From contig OY747700.1 of the NCBI GenBank assembly GCA_963556495.2, positions 3,291,001 to 3,355,000 on the forward strand: a DNA stretch of 64,000 bases, written 5' to 3'. This stretch comes from Valencia hispanica. Taxonomy: Eukaryota; Chordata; Actinopteri; Cyprinodontiformes; Valenciidae. Position numbers and translations under genes: made by a program. Below the pieces are notes generated by a model. The model was not told where the DNA came from and searched no databases. It saw nothing but the letters and a program-made list of their open reading frames with translations. Of the stretch, positions 13,701 to 27,362 are shown piece after piece. Positions within the stretch are counted from its first letter, which is position 1. Each line of letters starts with the position of its first letter.

Positions 13701-16700
13701 ACATGTGGGTTTGTAGTTCTCAGTTCGCAATGTTTATTTGTTTGGTTTGTTTTATCTTTTTTTCCCCCTCTCTCTGCTGTCCTGCACGTGCAGAAGCTAA
13801 CTGGGAGGTTTTCTTGTATTTTCTCTATTCCCCTTCCTCTCTATCTTCACCCTCTATCTCTTAACTTTTTTCCTACCTTATCCCACAGCAATTTCTAATA
13901 AAGATTTCTTACACATATATATCAAGTGGAGTACTGTAGCAAAAGCCGTAATGCTCCACTTGTGAAAGCAAATCTGTTGGGCTTCTACTTTGTACTCAGA
14001 CATCAATTCTGAGGGCCACAGGACACATTAAAAAAAGAAGAAAGGCAACAAAGAAAACATTGAAGTCTGCTTCCATACCCACAGGACGGCAGAGAGAGGG
14101 GAATAAACAAAAAAAAAAAAACGAAAAAGAAACATTGACAAAACAAGCCATACATTGTGAACTAAGAACTACAAACCACATCACACAAAAATGGACATAA
14201 AAATACGACAACAATGTCACTGAAAAGCTCATGGTACCGATTTATCAAGATCTAGTAATGATAACCTCAGCCCAAGCATGTATCTGTAAACACTGGAGAC
14301 CCCACACCTATGTGTGTGTGTGAGCATGCTGGTGCATATAAGATTTCTCCGTAAGAGTGTTCGATAGCTGGTGTGAGCAGGCATCAATCCGTCTCCCAGG
14401 AATCGATGCAGACATGAAGGAGATAGGAGCCAAGACGTCAAAGGACCCCCAGAGCCCCAGAGGCGGACCAGCGCGGGGCCCACTGCATCCCCCAAGAGAG
14501 GAGCAGAGGAGAACCCCAAGGGAACATCCAGCGGATACTATGCAGGGACTCGGGGGGCCGAAGTGACGAGCCCACGGGCCCCGCCGGCAACCGGCTGCAC
14601 CAGGGCGGGCCCGTCCATGGACCCGGAGAGTCGGGGCCCAAGGGCGCCCCACCCCACAGCAGGGACCTGACCAGGGATCGGCCAGCGCCCCACCCCTGCC
14701 CCATGTCAGGGCGCCCCACCGATAGCCGCAGCGGACGGACGTCATCGCCAGGCCAAGCCCAGCCAGCACCTGGAAACCAAGTTGTACCAGCTGCCGAATC
14801 CTGATCCCGCGCAACGCAGAGTGCTGAGACCAGGCATCCAACAAAGGCCAGGGCCAGTCCAACCCGCCAATGAACTGACCATGCACAAAGCGCACAGAAC
14901 AGGTGATCGAACGGGCAGAGACGCTGGATCCGTATCCCGCCAAGCCACCGAACAGGCACCACCCAATAATCCCAAACCTGGTATCCCCAAAAGAGGTGCG
15001 CCAACCAACAAGAGGCAAGGCAGGGCAAGGCAAGGCAAGGCAAGGCAAGGCAAGGCAAGGCAAGGCAATTTTATTTGTATAGCACACTTTCAACAACAGG
15101 GTAATTCAAGGTGCTTCACATGATTTGGTGATTTAAAAAACAAAACAACCAAACATGGAATATAACGTTGGAAATTAAAAGTAAATGTTGCAAATTAGCA
15201 TCAAACACACATTACACATGATACACAAAGCAAGAGAAAGATCAATACAGCAAGTGAGCAACAAAAGGAAGACATCAGCCCGGTACATTGGCCGACCGAC
15301 ACACCGGTCCGCCCAGGCCTGGTCATTGACCACCAATACACCAGGGGCATCAATCACTGGCAGGAATTGAATGGAGGGGAAATAGGCCCCCCATTACATT
15401 AGAGGTGCGCCAGGCGAGAGGGCAGCCCAAGACCCAGCCTGAAAGGTAGACAAAGACATACAGACACAGTCATACGTTCCCTCCCTCTTAAGCACATACA
15501 CTCTCACTGACACACCAAGACACGCAAGAAAGGACACTGTTCCCTCACTCATACACGCCATACACACTCTTTACTCCCAGGTCCAGGTATCGATGCCCCA
15601 GTAGAGCAACCTGCCCCCGGACCCAGGAGATGGATCCCCTACCCTCTAGGATGGAGACAAGCAGACCGCCAAGGGGCCCATAGTGGCGAAGCAGCATACC
15701 AGCCTAGGTCCCCGACCAGACCACCTGTTCCTCCTCCAGACCCCAACCCCCCCAACGATCGGTAATTCTTATCGAACCGGGGTTCTTACCAACTGGTCCT
15801 TTTTCTCCAATTGGTCCTTGGAAGCCTTTTTCCCCAGGAAGTCCAGGCAGTCCACAAGGACCCTGACATCACAAACAACAAAATATTATATTTTTTCTTC
15901 ATTTTTATTCCAAATTAGTGATTCTTCACTCTGTTTGTTGTACTCACTGCAATTCCAGGAAGACCAGGGTAACCAGTTGGCCCAGGTGGTCCTGGGGGAC
16001 CTGGTGCTCCTTTACATCCTTTGTGACCTTTGTAACCAGGACCTGGAGGACCAGGAGGACCTTTACAGCCAGGTGGGCCTATACAATTAGAGATTACATT
16101 GTTTTATTCAAGGTTAAACTAAAAAATAAACAAGCTGTAAAAACAGACTAAGCTGTCAGCCGGTAGGTTCATTATCACCTTTAGGTCCTTTAGGTCCAGG
16201 ACATCCTTTATCTCCCTTCATTCCATCAATGCAGACTCCCTTTCTTCCAGCACACCCAGGAGGACCAGGGGGTCCTGGAAGACCTGGGCAACCTGGGTCT
16301 CCTGCAGGGCCACATGGACCAGGAGGGCCACAGGGACCTGGTGGGCCCTTCTCCCCTGCGCATCCTGGGGGATTGGGGAGGTTTACAGCTTCTTTCTGAA
16401 ATCACCCTGAACGATAAACAGAATTCAAACCAAAGACTTACCAGATGGACCGATTCTTCCTTTTGGTCCCTTAGGTCCAGGTATACATGCTGGAGATAGA
16501 GAAATGGGTGCGAATGTAAACCAGGACCAAACTACCAAAAACCCCTCATGAGGAACTCCATTATATCTTCTTTTGCAGCAACACTGACCAACAGGTCATC
16601 ACCTTCTACATGCAGCATCAATCAATGTTCATTCTGACTGACTTCCTGGTTCTGAGTTTGGTTTCTGTTGGTAACTTATTAATTCATCCTCTTACATCCC

Positions 16701-19700
16701 ATAGCTCCTTTCTCTCCATCAGGTCCAGGTATTCCATCCTTTCCCTGGTTTCCTTTGGGTCCAACTGGACCAGGATTTCCAGGAGGCCCCTTGCACCCTG
16801 AAGAGGAAGGTCGGACAGAGACTTGAAGAAAGTAGTCGGTGACTTTAAAAGTGATCATAATGTAGTGTTTGCTCACCTTGGATTCCAGGAGGTCCTGGAG
16901 GTCCACAGTTCCCAGGAGGGCCATCACAACCTTTCTCACCAGCATTCCCAGGAGGACCTGGGGCCAAAAGTAAAGTTTTCATGTATCAGTTGTTAGACAG
17001 GTTTTCATTCCAGATGTTAAGCCATAAATGGAAACAATGAACATATTGATCAGACCTTTGCATCCAGGTGGTCCAGTCGGTCCCTTAGGTCCACAAGGGC
17101 CACATGTTCCCGGAGGACCAAATTCTCCAGGTGGTCCTGGTGGTCCTTTTGGACCTGCACATCCTGGAGTTCCAGGATTCCCCTGTAGGAAAAATAGACT
17201 TGCCTTTTACTTTTAGCAGCAGTTTATAAATTCAGAAATCACACAAGAAACTGTTGTAAACAACAGCAAACAAGTGATTGTAAACAGGCATAGAAATAAA
17301 AACAGACAAATTACAAAAGAAAACATACAGGTATAAAAAGTAACCCAACTTTTAAATAGACATTTAGCTAAACTATACATGGCATATGGTTGAATGCAGT
17401 TAGTTAATTTAAGTAAGAATTTAAATGACTGCACAGTGACGGTTAGGTTTGGGTATCGTTTGAAATTGGAGGGCTGTTATCTATGGACTTGGGGATAAAT
17501 ATAACTTTTTTTTCTACAGTGGTAACATTTTTACAGGAGAGCTTTATTTTTGAAAATCTAATGAAAACCGATTTCCAAACATCCTGAGTGTCTGTTGCTG
17601 CAGAAACTTAAACAGCAGCATGTGATCCCACTGATGGGCAAATCTGGTGCAGAATATTAAACAAAAAATAAGAAACAACTTCAACAATCCAGTCCAGAAT
17701 AGCTGCAGGTACATTATAAAATCAGAAACCTCTCTGTGGAACTCCTCTAGTTGTTGCGTTTCCCTCGGCTACGATGGCTAACGTTAGTTTAGCAATCTCA
17801 GACCGTTTGTCTATGAAAAATACATGAGCTAACGTTAGCTGGATATTTGCACTTGAGTTGAACAACGGTTCGAGTATAACTTGTTTGCTGCCGCAATGTT
17901 GACATCAGACGTATTTTACTGACCGGATTTGGACTGGAGTGCGGCGCTGGGCTGAGGGTGAGATCCGGGAGGAAAAGCTAATGAGGTAACCCGGCACACC
18001 GCGTCAAACACACAGCGCTCGGTTATTTCTTACAGGTATAGCACTGAGCTCTGTTATTTTGTTTGCTAACGTGAAGACAAATCATAGAGTGTCTCCAAAC
18101 ACCTTCCATGATTACGCAGTAACACTAACACTTCTGGCGGATTCTTTTTCATTGGTATTCGGCGGGTTCTTCTTCTGGTCTGCAGACTTGAAATCGAAAC
18201 TAGGAATCGTAATTTTATTCTGGGAGAATCGACATATGAGTCCCGGTTCCAATCATTGCTCGATGCCCATCCCTAGTGACGGTAGATGTGGGTATTGAAC
18301 CTAGAAAGAAATTGCTCCCCCTTCAAGAGCAATCTTTTACTTAACTGGCTCCTCTGTTTGTTGATAGCGGTATGCTGATAATGGCTGGCAAACTGAAACA
18401 TCCACAGCAATTTACTGCAGATGTTAAAAGACCACAGTTTCCTTAAGACCTTAGAAATAGAACAATAATGGGATCCAATGTTAAAAAGAAGCATTAATTT
18501 GAACCCATTCAAAGACCATGGGCTGCTCTTTGGAGCTAGAGGCTGGAGGCTTCTTTTGTCTCTTCCATCCCTCCATCCCACTAAAGGATAATATATATTC
18601 TGCAAGAACAGAGTGATGTGTTCTCCATCCCCTGGCTGCAGGAACAAAACAACATCATTCTGTTCTTGCTGCTCGTTCTTCATAATCTGGGCAGATTATT
18701 ATTTTTTCTTGCCTCAAGTTAAACTCCCATAATTGAAGAGCTTCTTCAAAGAGCTTATTTAGAGGTTATTTATGAAGTTCCTTTATAAATAATCTTTCTG
18801 CTGTTAGAGCTAGATTAACCGGTTCGTTATAATGTGAGACAGTTTTACAAAACATCTTGAAACAGTGGTTTTGAGAGGTTTCAGACTTTAGAGCTCATAG
18901 AAAAGGCTTCATTGAAATTAACAAGATCTCATGTCCTGGCCTGAGATAATAGAAGGAATGGAAGGATACAGAGGTGCAGAGTTGTTCAGTGTTTAATTCT
19001 GCTGCTTTGTAGCAAGAAAGTTTGGGATTGAAATACCAACCCTGAGTTGACATGTACTTCCCATGCATATGGTTGAGGTTTAAATTGATATGGTCACTTT
19101 AAACTGCTCTTAAAAGTGAGTGTGTCCTTGTATAGGGTTTATTGCCCTAACCCTGTAGCAGGTGGACTCTGCCTCTTACCAGAAACTGTTGAAGACAGGT
19201 CCTAGGCAATGGAGGGATGGTCATAACTGGCAAGAAGATCTAATTTTGGAGATTCAGCAATGGCTTTCTGTATTTATTGCAGACCTTTGGGTTTTTATTT
19301 TCCACCACAACTGTAGATATTTAGTTAAGAAAATACAAAACCAAATTCTTGATGGCTCCCAGGTGTAATTCATCAGAACCCTGAACCCGTGTCAGGAGGT
19401 GTTAGCTATCTATGGGATACAGAGAGTTTTTTTGTGTGGAATACCTTCTCTCCCGGAAAGCCTTTAGCTCCTGGTCCAGCTGGACTTGGTTCACCTTTAA
19501 TACCCTTTTCTCCGTTTTTTCCCGGTGTTCCGTCTAAACCAGGGACCCCACAAGTTCCCTTTGAACCTTTTTCACCTGGACAACCTGTAGAAAACGTCAG
19601 AAGTGCTTAAACTGACATGATAGACAAGATTATGTCTCCAAATCTTGCTGAAGTTCAGGTGAATGTTGTTGCTGGGAATCATCTTCATTGTGACAATCAT

Positions 19701-22700
19701 TCGGCTAAAATGCTAGATTTGACTAAGTATTGAATTCATTCCTGTTGGAGAATCATTGGTGGTATAAATGTTGTATTACCTGGTTGTCCAATGAATCCCT
19801 TGTCGCCTGGTGGTCCAGTGCAACCAGGACGACCTTTCGCTCCATCCCTACCTGGATCTCCAGGAAGTCCTTACAGACAGAAATGGTACATGTGACTGTC
19901 TTAAATAAAAGCAAGAACACTCTATTGTTTTGCTCCAGGATCGATTAGTACAGTACAACCAAATGTTTACCTTGTGGCCCTGGGAATCCAGGTTCTCCAT
20001 TTATGCCATCTTGTCCTTTTGGCCCTGGGGGGCCTCTCTGTCCCTTTTCACCAGTAAGACCTCTGGGCCCTGATCAAGAATCAGGAACACAAGGAGATTT
20101 AAGAGTTCAGAAACAAATCTGAAGTATCTTTATGATGTGCTCACATTAAAATGACATTTACTCTAAGCAGTTCCTAATCTGCCCAAGCATGCTGAGTCTT
20201 TAGGTCCCTGATACATTGCCTTCCCAGGATTTTGCAGAGCAAGTCAGTTGGTCAGCCCTATTGTACTCTTTTAAGTCAATAGCCTGTGTTGCTGCGCTAT
20301 TGTTGGGCTTTCGCTGTTTCCTTGTAGCAAGAAGATTTTGAGTTTGAATCCCGTTCTCCCTCTGCATGGAGTTGGCATGTGTTCCTCATGCATGCATAGG
20401 TTCTCTCTGGGTACTCCAGCTTCTTCCAACAATCCATGTGGAACATGACTTTTAAGCTAACTGGTCTCTCTAAATAGCCTATAGCTTTGAATGTGTGACT
20501 GCCTGTTCCATCTGTCTCTGATGGCCTGGAGACCAGTACAAGGTGCCAATTGGGGCACTCCCTAATAGGGTGAAAAAAGCCACTAGTGCCAAAAAAAGGA
20601 AGAGCAGTTATGGAAAAAAATGAATGGATGGATGTAGTTGCCCTGATTCAAAACCAACCCCTCCGCATCCTTTTTATAGTTAGGTGATTTGATGCAATTA
20701 AAGACAGCTGGTCAAATTTGTTGAGTCTTGGTTTTGGCACTGGGTCCAACTCTGCTGTACCTACCAAGTGCCTAGACACACTGTCAGTACAGCTGTCAGT
20801 CCCTGGGTCATATCGATGTGAAGTTATGTTTAACCCATGAAGTTAAAGTAAAGGAAGCAAAACTATACAAGGGACCTCAAAGTTGACCCCTGAGGAACTC
20901 CAGCGGTTTCTGCAAAGAGAAAAGACTCACACTGATGAAAGTCACAACACAATACCTGGGATTCCAGGGTCTCCGGGATCTCCTTGTACCATAAAGTTTG
21001 TCGTGACACCTTTTGGTCCAATTTCCCCTTTGTCTCCTGGATCTCCTGGAGGCCCCTGAGAACCCCTGGCACCATCTATACCCTTCTGACCTAAGAGACA
21101 AGTCATGACAGAGAAGACTCAGAAACAATTACAAGATGCCATAAAACATGATCTACCCACTGTTAAATAAAACCTGTGGGTCCTGGTCCGCCGCATTTCC
21201 CTGGTTGTCCATCTGCTCCTGGATTCCCAATTGGTCCTGGGGAACCCATTTCCCCTCTCATCCCTAAAACACAAACATACAACATGACAAGGTTTCTTTA
21301 AAGTCTGTAATACTTGTCTGAGTATCTTGGTTTTCATATAATCTTTATTTTTAAGTCATGTGTTATAATAAAAACAGACACCCAGTGATACCATTGACAC
21401 AATAAACCCCAAAAAACAAATTGTGCAACCAAAGTATCACCTGGGCTCCCAGGCTCTCCATTGTTCCCTCTCAGGCCTTTCGGTCCCTCTACGCCAGCTG
21501 TCCCTGGCGCTCCATCAGATCCTGGTTGCCCTTTTAGCCCCTTAGCCCCAGTGGTTCCATTGGCTTGGATCCCTGGATCTCCCTTCAGACCGGCTGGTCC
21601 CATGATTCCTTGCAAATATGACGGTGTAAACATGGTGTGCTCTTAAAGAGTCAAAATTCAGTTTTCCGCTCTGCTTAAATCTGATTTTTTTTCACCTTTA
21701 AATCCAATAAAACCTGTTGGACCTTGCACTCCTTGAGGTCCTGGGGTTCCAGGGGAACAGAATCCAGTCAGACCAATAGGACCAGGTACACCATCCAGGC
21801 CACGGTGACCTAAAATAAATTTTAGGCAAGTTAGGTTCTTCTTTCATCATACAAGCAGAATCGAGTTGGTTTTTGGGTTTTTACTTGGGCTAAGTGCTCT
21901 TAGATACTGTTGGTTCTGATTCTTGAAATGCTTCCGTTTTGAGATTGTTTATACAAAAACTGACCTTGTTATTATCCAGTTTAAATTACTAAATGATACT
22001 AAAATAGTATAAATCTGAGAGTGAAGATTTTGTATCCGGGTTATTGTTGCTGCTCGAAGTGTGACTTCATGTATGTCATGTTCTACTGTCCAACTAGCTT
22101 CAATATTATTTTTTCCAGGATTAATTAAATCCTTTATTTAAAAAAAAGAGAATATAGTGTGGAAAGATATACCTGAACAAAATCTGAGCCTCTGTCTGCT
22201 GTGACGAAAATCTATTGTCTATTAATTTCAATTCAATTTCAGTTTTCAATTTAGTTTATTTATATAGCGCCAATTCACAACAGATGTCATCTCAAGGCAC
22301 TTAACAAGAAGTAATTTCAGTACATTTATACAAACATTCCAATCAGTTAAAAAGTTTCCTATTTAAGGAATCCCAGCAGATTGCGTCAGTCATTGGCGTG
22401 AGGTTGGGCCCCGTTGATGCAGACTTTCCAACCACAGCAATCCTTCAGCAATCCCTCATACTGAGCAAGCATGTAGCGACTGTGGAGAGGAGAAACTCCC
22501 CTTTAACAGGAAGAAACCTCCAACAGAACCAGGCTCAGTAGGAGCGGCCATCTGCCACGACCGTCTGGGGGTTTGAGAAGACAGAGCAGAAACACAGAAG
22601 GAACAGAAGATCTGATATAAGAGAACTTTCTATGTTACAGAAAGTAAAAAGTTGATAACAGGACTCAGTGGATGTTCAGTTACTGGGAGGATCATCCCAG

Positions 22701-25700
22701 TCGATGCCCCCCGTCCAAGAGGGCATTGCAGCCAAGCAGGATACCAGACCAGGTATATCTTCTATGGAGAGAAAAACACTGAGAGAAAACAAAGTTAACA
22801 GTCGAAATAACAGAATGTACTGTAATACAACTGGAGAGTCGTAGGAGAAAAGGAAGTAGCAGAGTGAAGAAAATTGGTAAGTCTGTCCTCCAGTAGTCTA
22901 AGCCTATAGCAGCATAACTACAGAGATAGCTCAGGATGCCCTTAGCCACTCTAACTATAAGCTTTATCAAAAAGGAAAGTTTTAAGCCTGGCCTTAAAAG
23001 TAAACAGAGTGTCTGCCTCACGGACTAAAGCTGGGAGCTGGTTCCACAGGAGAGGAGCCTGATAACTAAAAGATCTGCCTCCCATTCTACTTTTAGAAAT
23101 CCTAGGAACTACAAGTAAACCTGCAGTCTGAGAGCGAAGGGCTCTGTTAGGAACATATGGAACAATTAGATCTCTGATGTATGATGGAGCTAGATTATTA
23201 AGGGCTTTGTATGTAAGAAGAAGGATCTTAAATTATATTCTGGATTGAACAGGGAGCCAATGAAGGGAAGCTAGAGTCATCTAAACCATTTGAGTTACTT
23301 GCTAGAAATGGTTGAACTTGGACTGGGATCACAACTAACTAGTAGTACAAACTGGGAAGATGGCCATAGGTTAAATGTGGATTCCTCGTACCTTTTGTCC
23401 CTGAAGGGCCATCTTGTCCTGGAGGTCCCAGAACGCCTTCTGGTCCTGGAGGTCCAGGGACTCCTGGTGGTCCTACACAACCATCGTCTCCCTGAGAGCC
23501 ATGTTGACCTTCCTCACCCGGTACACCAAAACCTCTATCCCCCTTTTACCACAGAGACCAACAGAAGTAGAAATGAGTCAAAACAACACAGTGCTTTGTG
23601 AGATAGATTTTTAAATGTTTTCTTCAGTTTCAAGGTATAATTAGTTTAAAAAGTTCTCACTAGTTAAATCAGTCCATTATTCAACACAGTTGTTTAGCTC
23701 AAAGGTTAACAGTTCAGTTATTGATTATTGTTTCAGTGATTTGTTGATGGATCAGTTATTTTTTAATGGTTCAGTCATTTGTTAACAGTTGAATCATTAG
23801 ATTATGTATTCCTCATTTATAAACTATCCACCATTTTCTCTTTTGTTTCAGTCTGATTGTTGGTTCCATTCAACCTCATTCCAGAGAAGAGGAAAAGAGA
23901 CACAAATTCATCTCAGATTTCACCGCTTTTGTAATCCTGACAATACGCTACCTTTAAGCCAACGGTCCCTGGTGGGCCTTGTGGCCCCTCTTGTCCCTTG
24001 ATGCCATAATTAGGAGAACCTGCTACTCCTCTGGAACCCTTTTCTCCTGATACCAAAATGAGATTTTATTTAGGGTTGCATTTTGTTTCTGTATAATCTT
24101 TAAGAATTTTGAAAGTACTGTTCCTAATCTGACCCTTTAACCCTGTGACGCCTTGCATCCCAAGGAGAGATACACCCTCAAGCCCCTTTTCGCCCTTGGG
24201 ACCCCGAATTCCTTGAAGACCTGGACGTCCTGTCAGACCTGAGACCAAAGAAGAACAGAAATAACACAGAGGTAGAACAGAGCTTGAACAGATGAGGGTT
24301 TCTAAGGTTTCAAAGAGACACATTTCTTATTTTAGGACATTATCCACTTTATTCCAGGCTCTGCTGTTGTAGGATTGAATGTGTTTGCAACTTCTGGTTT
24401 GATCGTTACAACTGTTTGTTTTTGATGGTCAGTCGTATTTATTGTCCTTAAATTTTTAAGATAGCAGTTTAGCAAAATTTGTGCTTTCTCATCCATTTCG
24501 ATAATCACACAGTTACAAACATGACTAATTCAGCACTGTGACACTGCGCCTACAATTGACCTGTTGCTCAGTCCTGCTTAGCCCTACTCAGCCATGTCCC
24601 CCAAATGCTAATGAACCAATAGCATTCAACTATCAGTTTCCGGAAAACAAACAGATTCTGACATTCTCGCCATTTTGCTCCACAGAGAAGCATTAGGACC
24701 TGCAACACTTCTATGGTTTTTTAAGGCACAAATATGGTTAAAAGATGTGCCTTGGGCACATGCAAAAGTGACACACAGTATCCTGAGAAGACAAGCAACT
24801 GAGTTGATTTTATCCAATTTTCCAAACCGAAAAAACAAAACATGGACAAATGTCTTTGTTGGATAAAGCTGTGTGGCAGACCACACAGTCAACTCAACGT
24901 GACAACTATAAACAAGAATGTACGTTTGTTCTAAGACAATGGGCTTGTATAATCTTAGCAATCAAGTCAAATAAGTTAATATGAATCACATAATGAGCTT
25001 TCTTAAGCTAGCCTATTAGCAAGCTATTGTTAACTGATGGAAAATGAGTTTATCACATTACTTTGCTGTCCATGAACAAATGTGGTCGACAGCTGAATCC
25101 CTCTCTTACCTTTGGGTCCAGAGTTCCCAGATAAACCTTTCTCTCCTTTCTGGCCTGGCTCTCCTGGAAAGGTTTGGATGTTTCCTTGAGCACCTTTGTC
25201 CCCTAAAACATACAGAGCAGTTAGCCTTTGCCCTGATAACCATTTCTGGTTTGGGCCACATCATGATAAACTGACCTTGAGGTCCAGGTTCTCCAGGCTC
25301 TCCCAGTAATCCGTTATCTCCTTTAGGCCCTGGAGGCCCTGGAGCCCCAATACCAAGTTGGCCGGTTGGCCCCATCTGCCCCGTCAGGCCTCTGAGACCA
25401 GGGGTGCCAATTGGGCCCCTGTCACCTTTTGGTCCAGGAGGTCCCTGAAAAAAAGAATCTCAACTGTTACCTTAGAAACCAGATGATAAACTACATTTCT
25501 ACAACCATCAACTAGTTTTATAAATGAATATGGTGATTATAAACCAAAACAAGCTTAAACATAGTTTAAAAAATGGCTGTGTGTCCCAGTTTCTTTCTGC
25601 ACCCACCGGGTTTCCTTTCTGTCCTGGAACACCTTTAGGACCTGGTGTTCCTGGAGATCCATCCCCCCCTTCCAGTCCTTGTGGCCCAGGATACCCTTTG

Positions 25701-27331
25701 TCCCCATCCTCACCTTTCTGTCCCAGCATAGTAATGGCTCCTGGCTCACCCGCAGGTCCTGGGGGCCCCGGGGGGCCGGGTGCACCAAGGATACCCTGAT
25801 CAGAAACAGACAAAGATGTCTAAATATGTTGTAGAATCATTTATTGGTTGCTAAATGTTGCTAAACAAATCAGAATTCAGTTAATGGAACAAGGTTAAGG
25901 AAAACTCACCAGTCGTCCAGATGGTCCCACAACACCTTTAATGCCTTTATCACCTGCAGGCCCGACAAAACCATCTGGACCTGAAAACCAACATGGAAGA
26001 TGGTCTGTCTGATTTCTTGTTAAGGCTCTTCAGGATGTTCAAAGTTTCTTATTCTGCTGGTCTTTCACTGTGAGTCTTGTCTTAAAGACCTCACTAGGTA
26101 GAAAAAAAACCCAGAGAAGGCTGCTATCTGACCGGAATTAGGTGAAAAGGATCAAGAATGACATCCTTCTTACCTGCCAACCCACTTTGACCAGGCTCCC
26201 CTGGTTGTCCCTGAGGTCCAGGAGGGCCAAACTCAAAAGAACAAACAGTACAAAACTCGCCTTTCTGACCTGAATAAAAACAGATAATTATATGCATGTT
26301 AAACCTTAAAGAATGGATGCAAGTTCTGGTCTAGCTAAGACTAGATTTGGCCTACTCACCCTTCTGCCCAGCCTCCCCTCTCACTCCGGGAAGTCCTATC
26401 TGGCCTTTAGAACCTTTTTCCCCTGGAAAACCAGTTCCTGACAGCACAAAGTCTGAGGGCCAAATGACAAACTGTAAGCTGTTAGGAGGTGGGTTTATGT
26501 TTTCTAAAGCAGTTACAGAAACGCTCATCTTTTCTTTCTCTTAGCTTTCTTTTAGGCTTTAGAGACACTTGGTAAAACATCTCTGACTGAAATTAGGCCA
26601 GTAGAAAATTAGACTGAGAACCCAATAAACAAAGAAGAACATTAGTCTACATGGTAATCCAGGTTCTCCTTGCTCTCCTTCAGGTCCAGGAATGCCTGGA
26701 GATCCGGTCAATCCTGGAGGTCCTTCAACCACTGGCCCCGACACTCCTGGATCTCCCCTGGGTCCACTTGAGCCAGGTGGTCCACGGTAGCCCGGTGGTC
26801 CATTGGGAGCCACACCTTGAAAGACATAATAGATGGTGGTACATAGAGTTAATACATGTATCACTGTAAAACCCAATGTTACTTGTTTTTTATCAGAATT
26901 CATTTTTCCTTTTCAATACAACACAGATTTGTGCAAAAAGTCATTTTAACTTAAAATAATCAGTTGAAAACGTCTCAACTACATGGAAGTTGACTCACTG
27001 AAAAGCCATGTTAAGTTAACAACATATGTTAAGCTGAGCTCACTACTGGCAGCTTGTGCGTCATCACGCTATACGCTGTGTAGCACGCTTTGCGTCTTGT
27101 GTCATAATTTAGTGGCTTTTGCTGCTAAGCACGCGTTCTTTCCAGAAGGTAGCAGTAATGCACACCAAAAGTTGTTTGCCAACCGCCAATAAACTGAAGA
27201 AGAAGAAGAAGAAGAAGAAGAAGAAGAAGAAGAAGAAGAAGAAGAAGAAGAAGAAGAAGAAGAAGAAGAAGAAGAAGAAGAAGAAGAAGAAGAAGAAGAA
27301 GAAGAAGAAGAAGAAGAAGAAGAAGAAGAAG

Positions 27332-27362
<31 letters not shown>

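Noticed and set aside
14308..15096. 262-residue minus-strand open frame
   Set aside because: It lies wholly in the GC-rich duplicated repeat, with overlapping open frames in several phases, (CAAGG)n-derived ALPCL repeats, and no conservation of frame with the left copy.
15683..16499. Plus-strand open frames over the collagen exons
   Set aside because: They are complements of col4a3 exons 42-44; the Gly-X-Y periodicity and splice sites are on the minus strand.
26360..26437. Shorter exon 22 starting at 26437 or at 26422
   Set aside because: The 26437 start makes a TGA with the T from exon 21. The 26422 start would give Trp and lose an interruption that aligns with the human chain.
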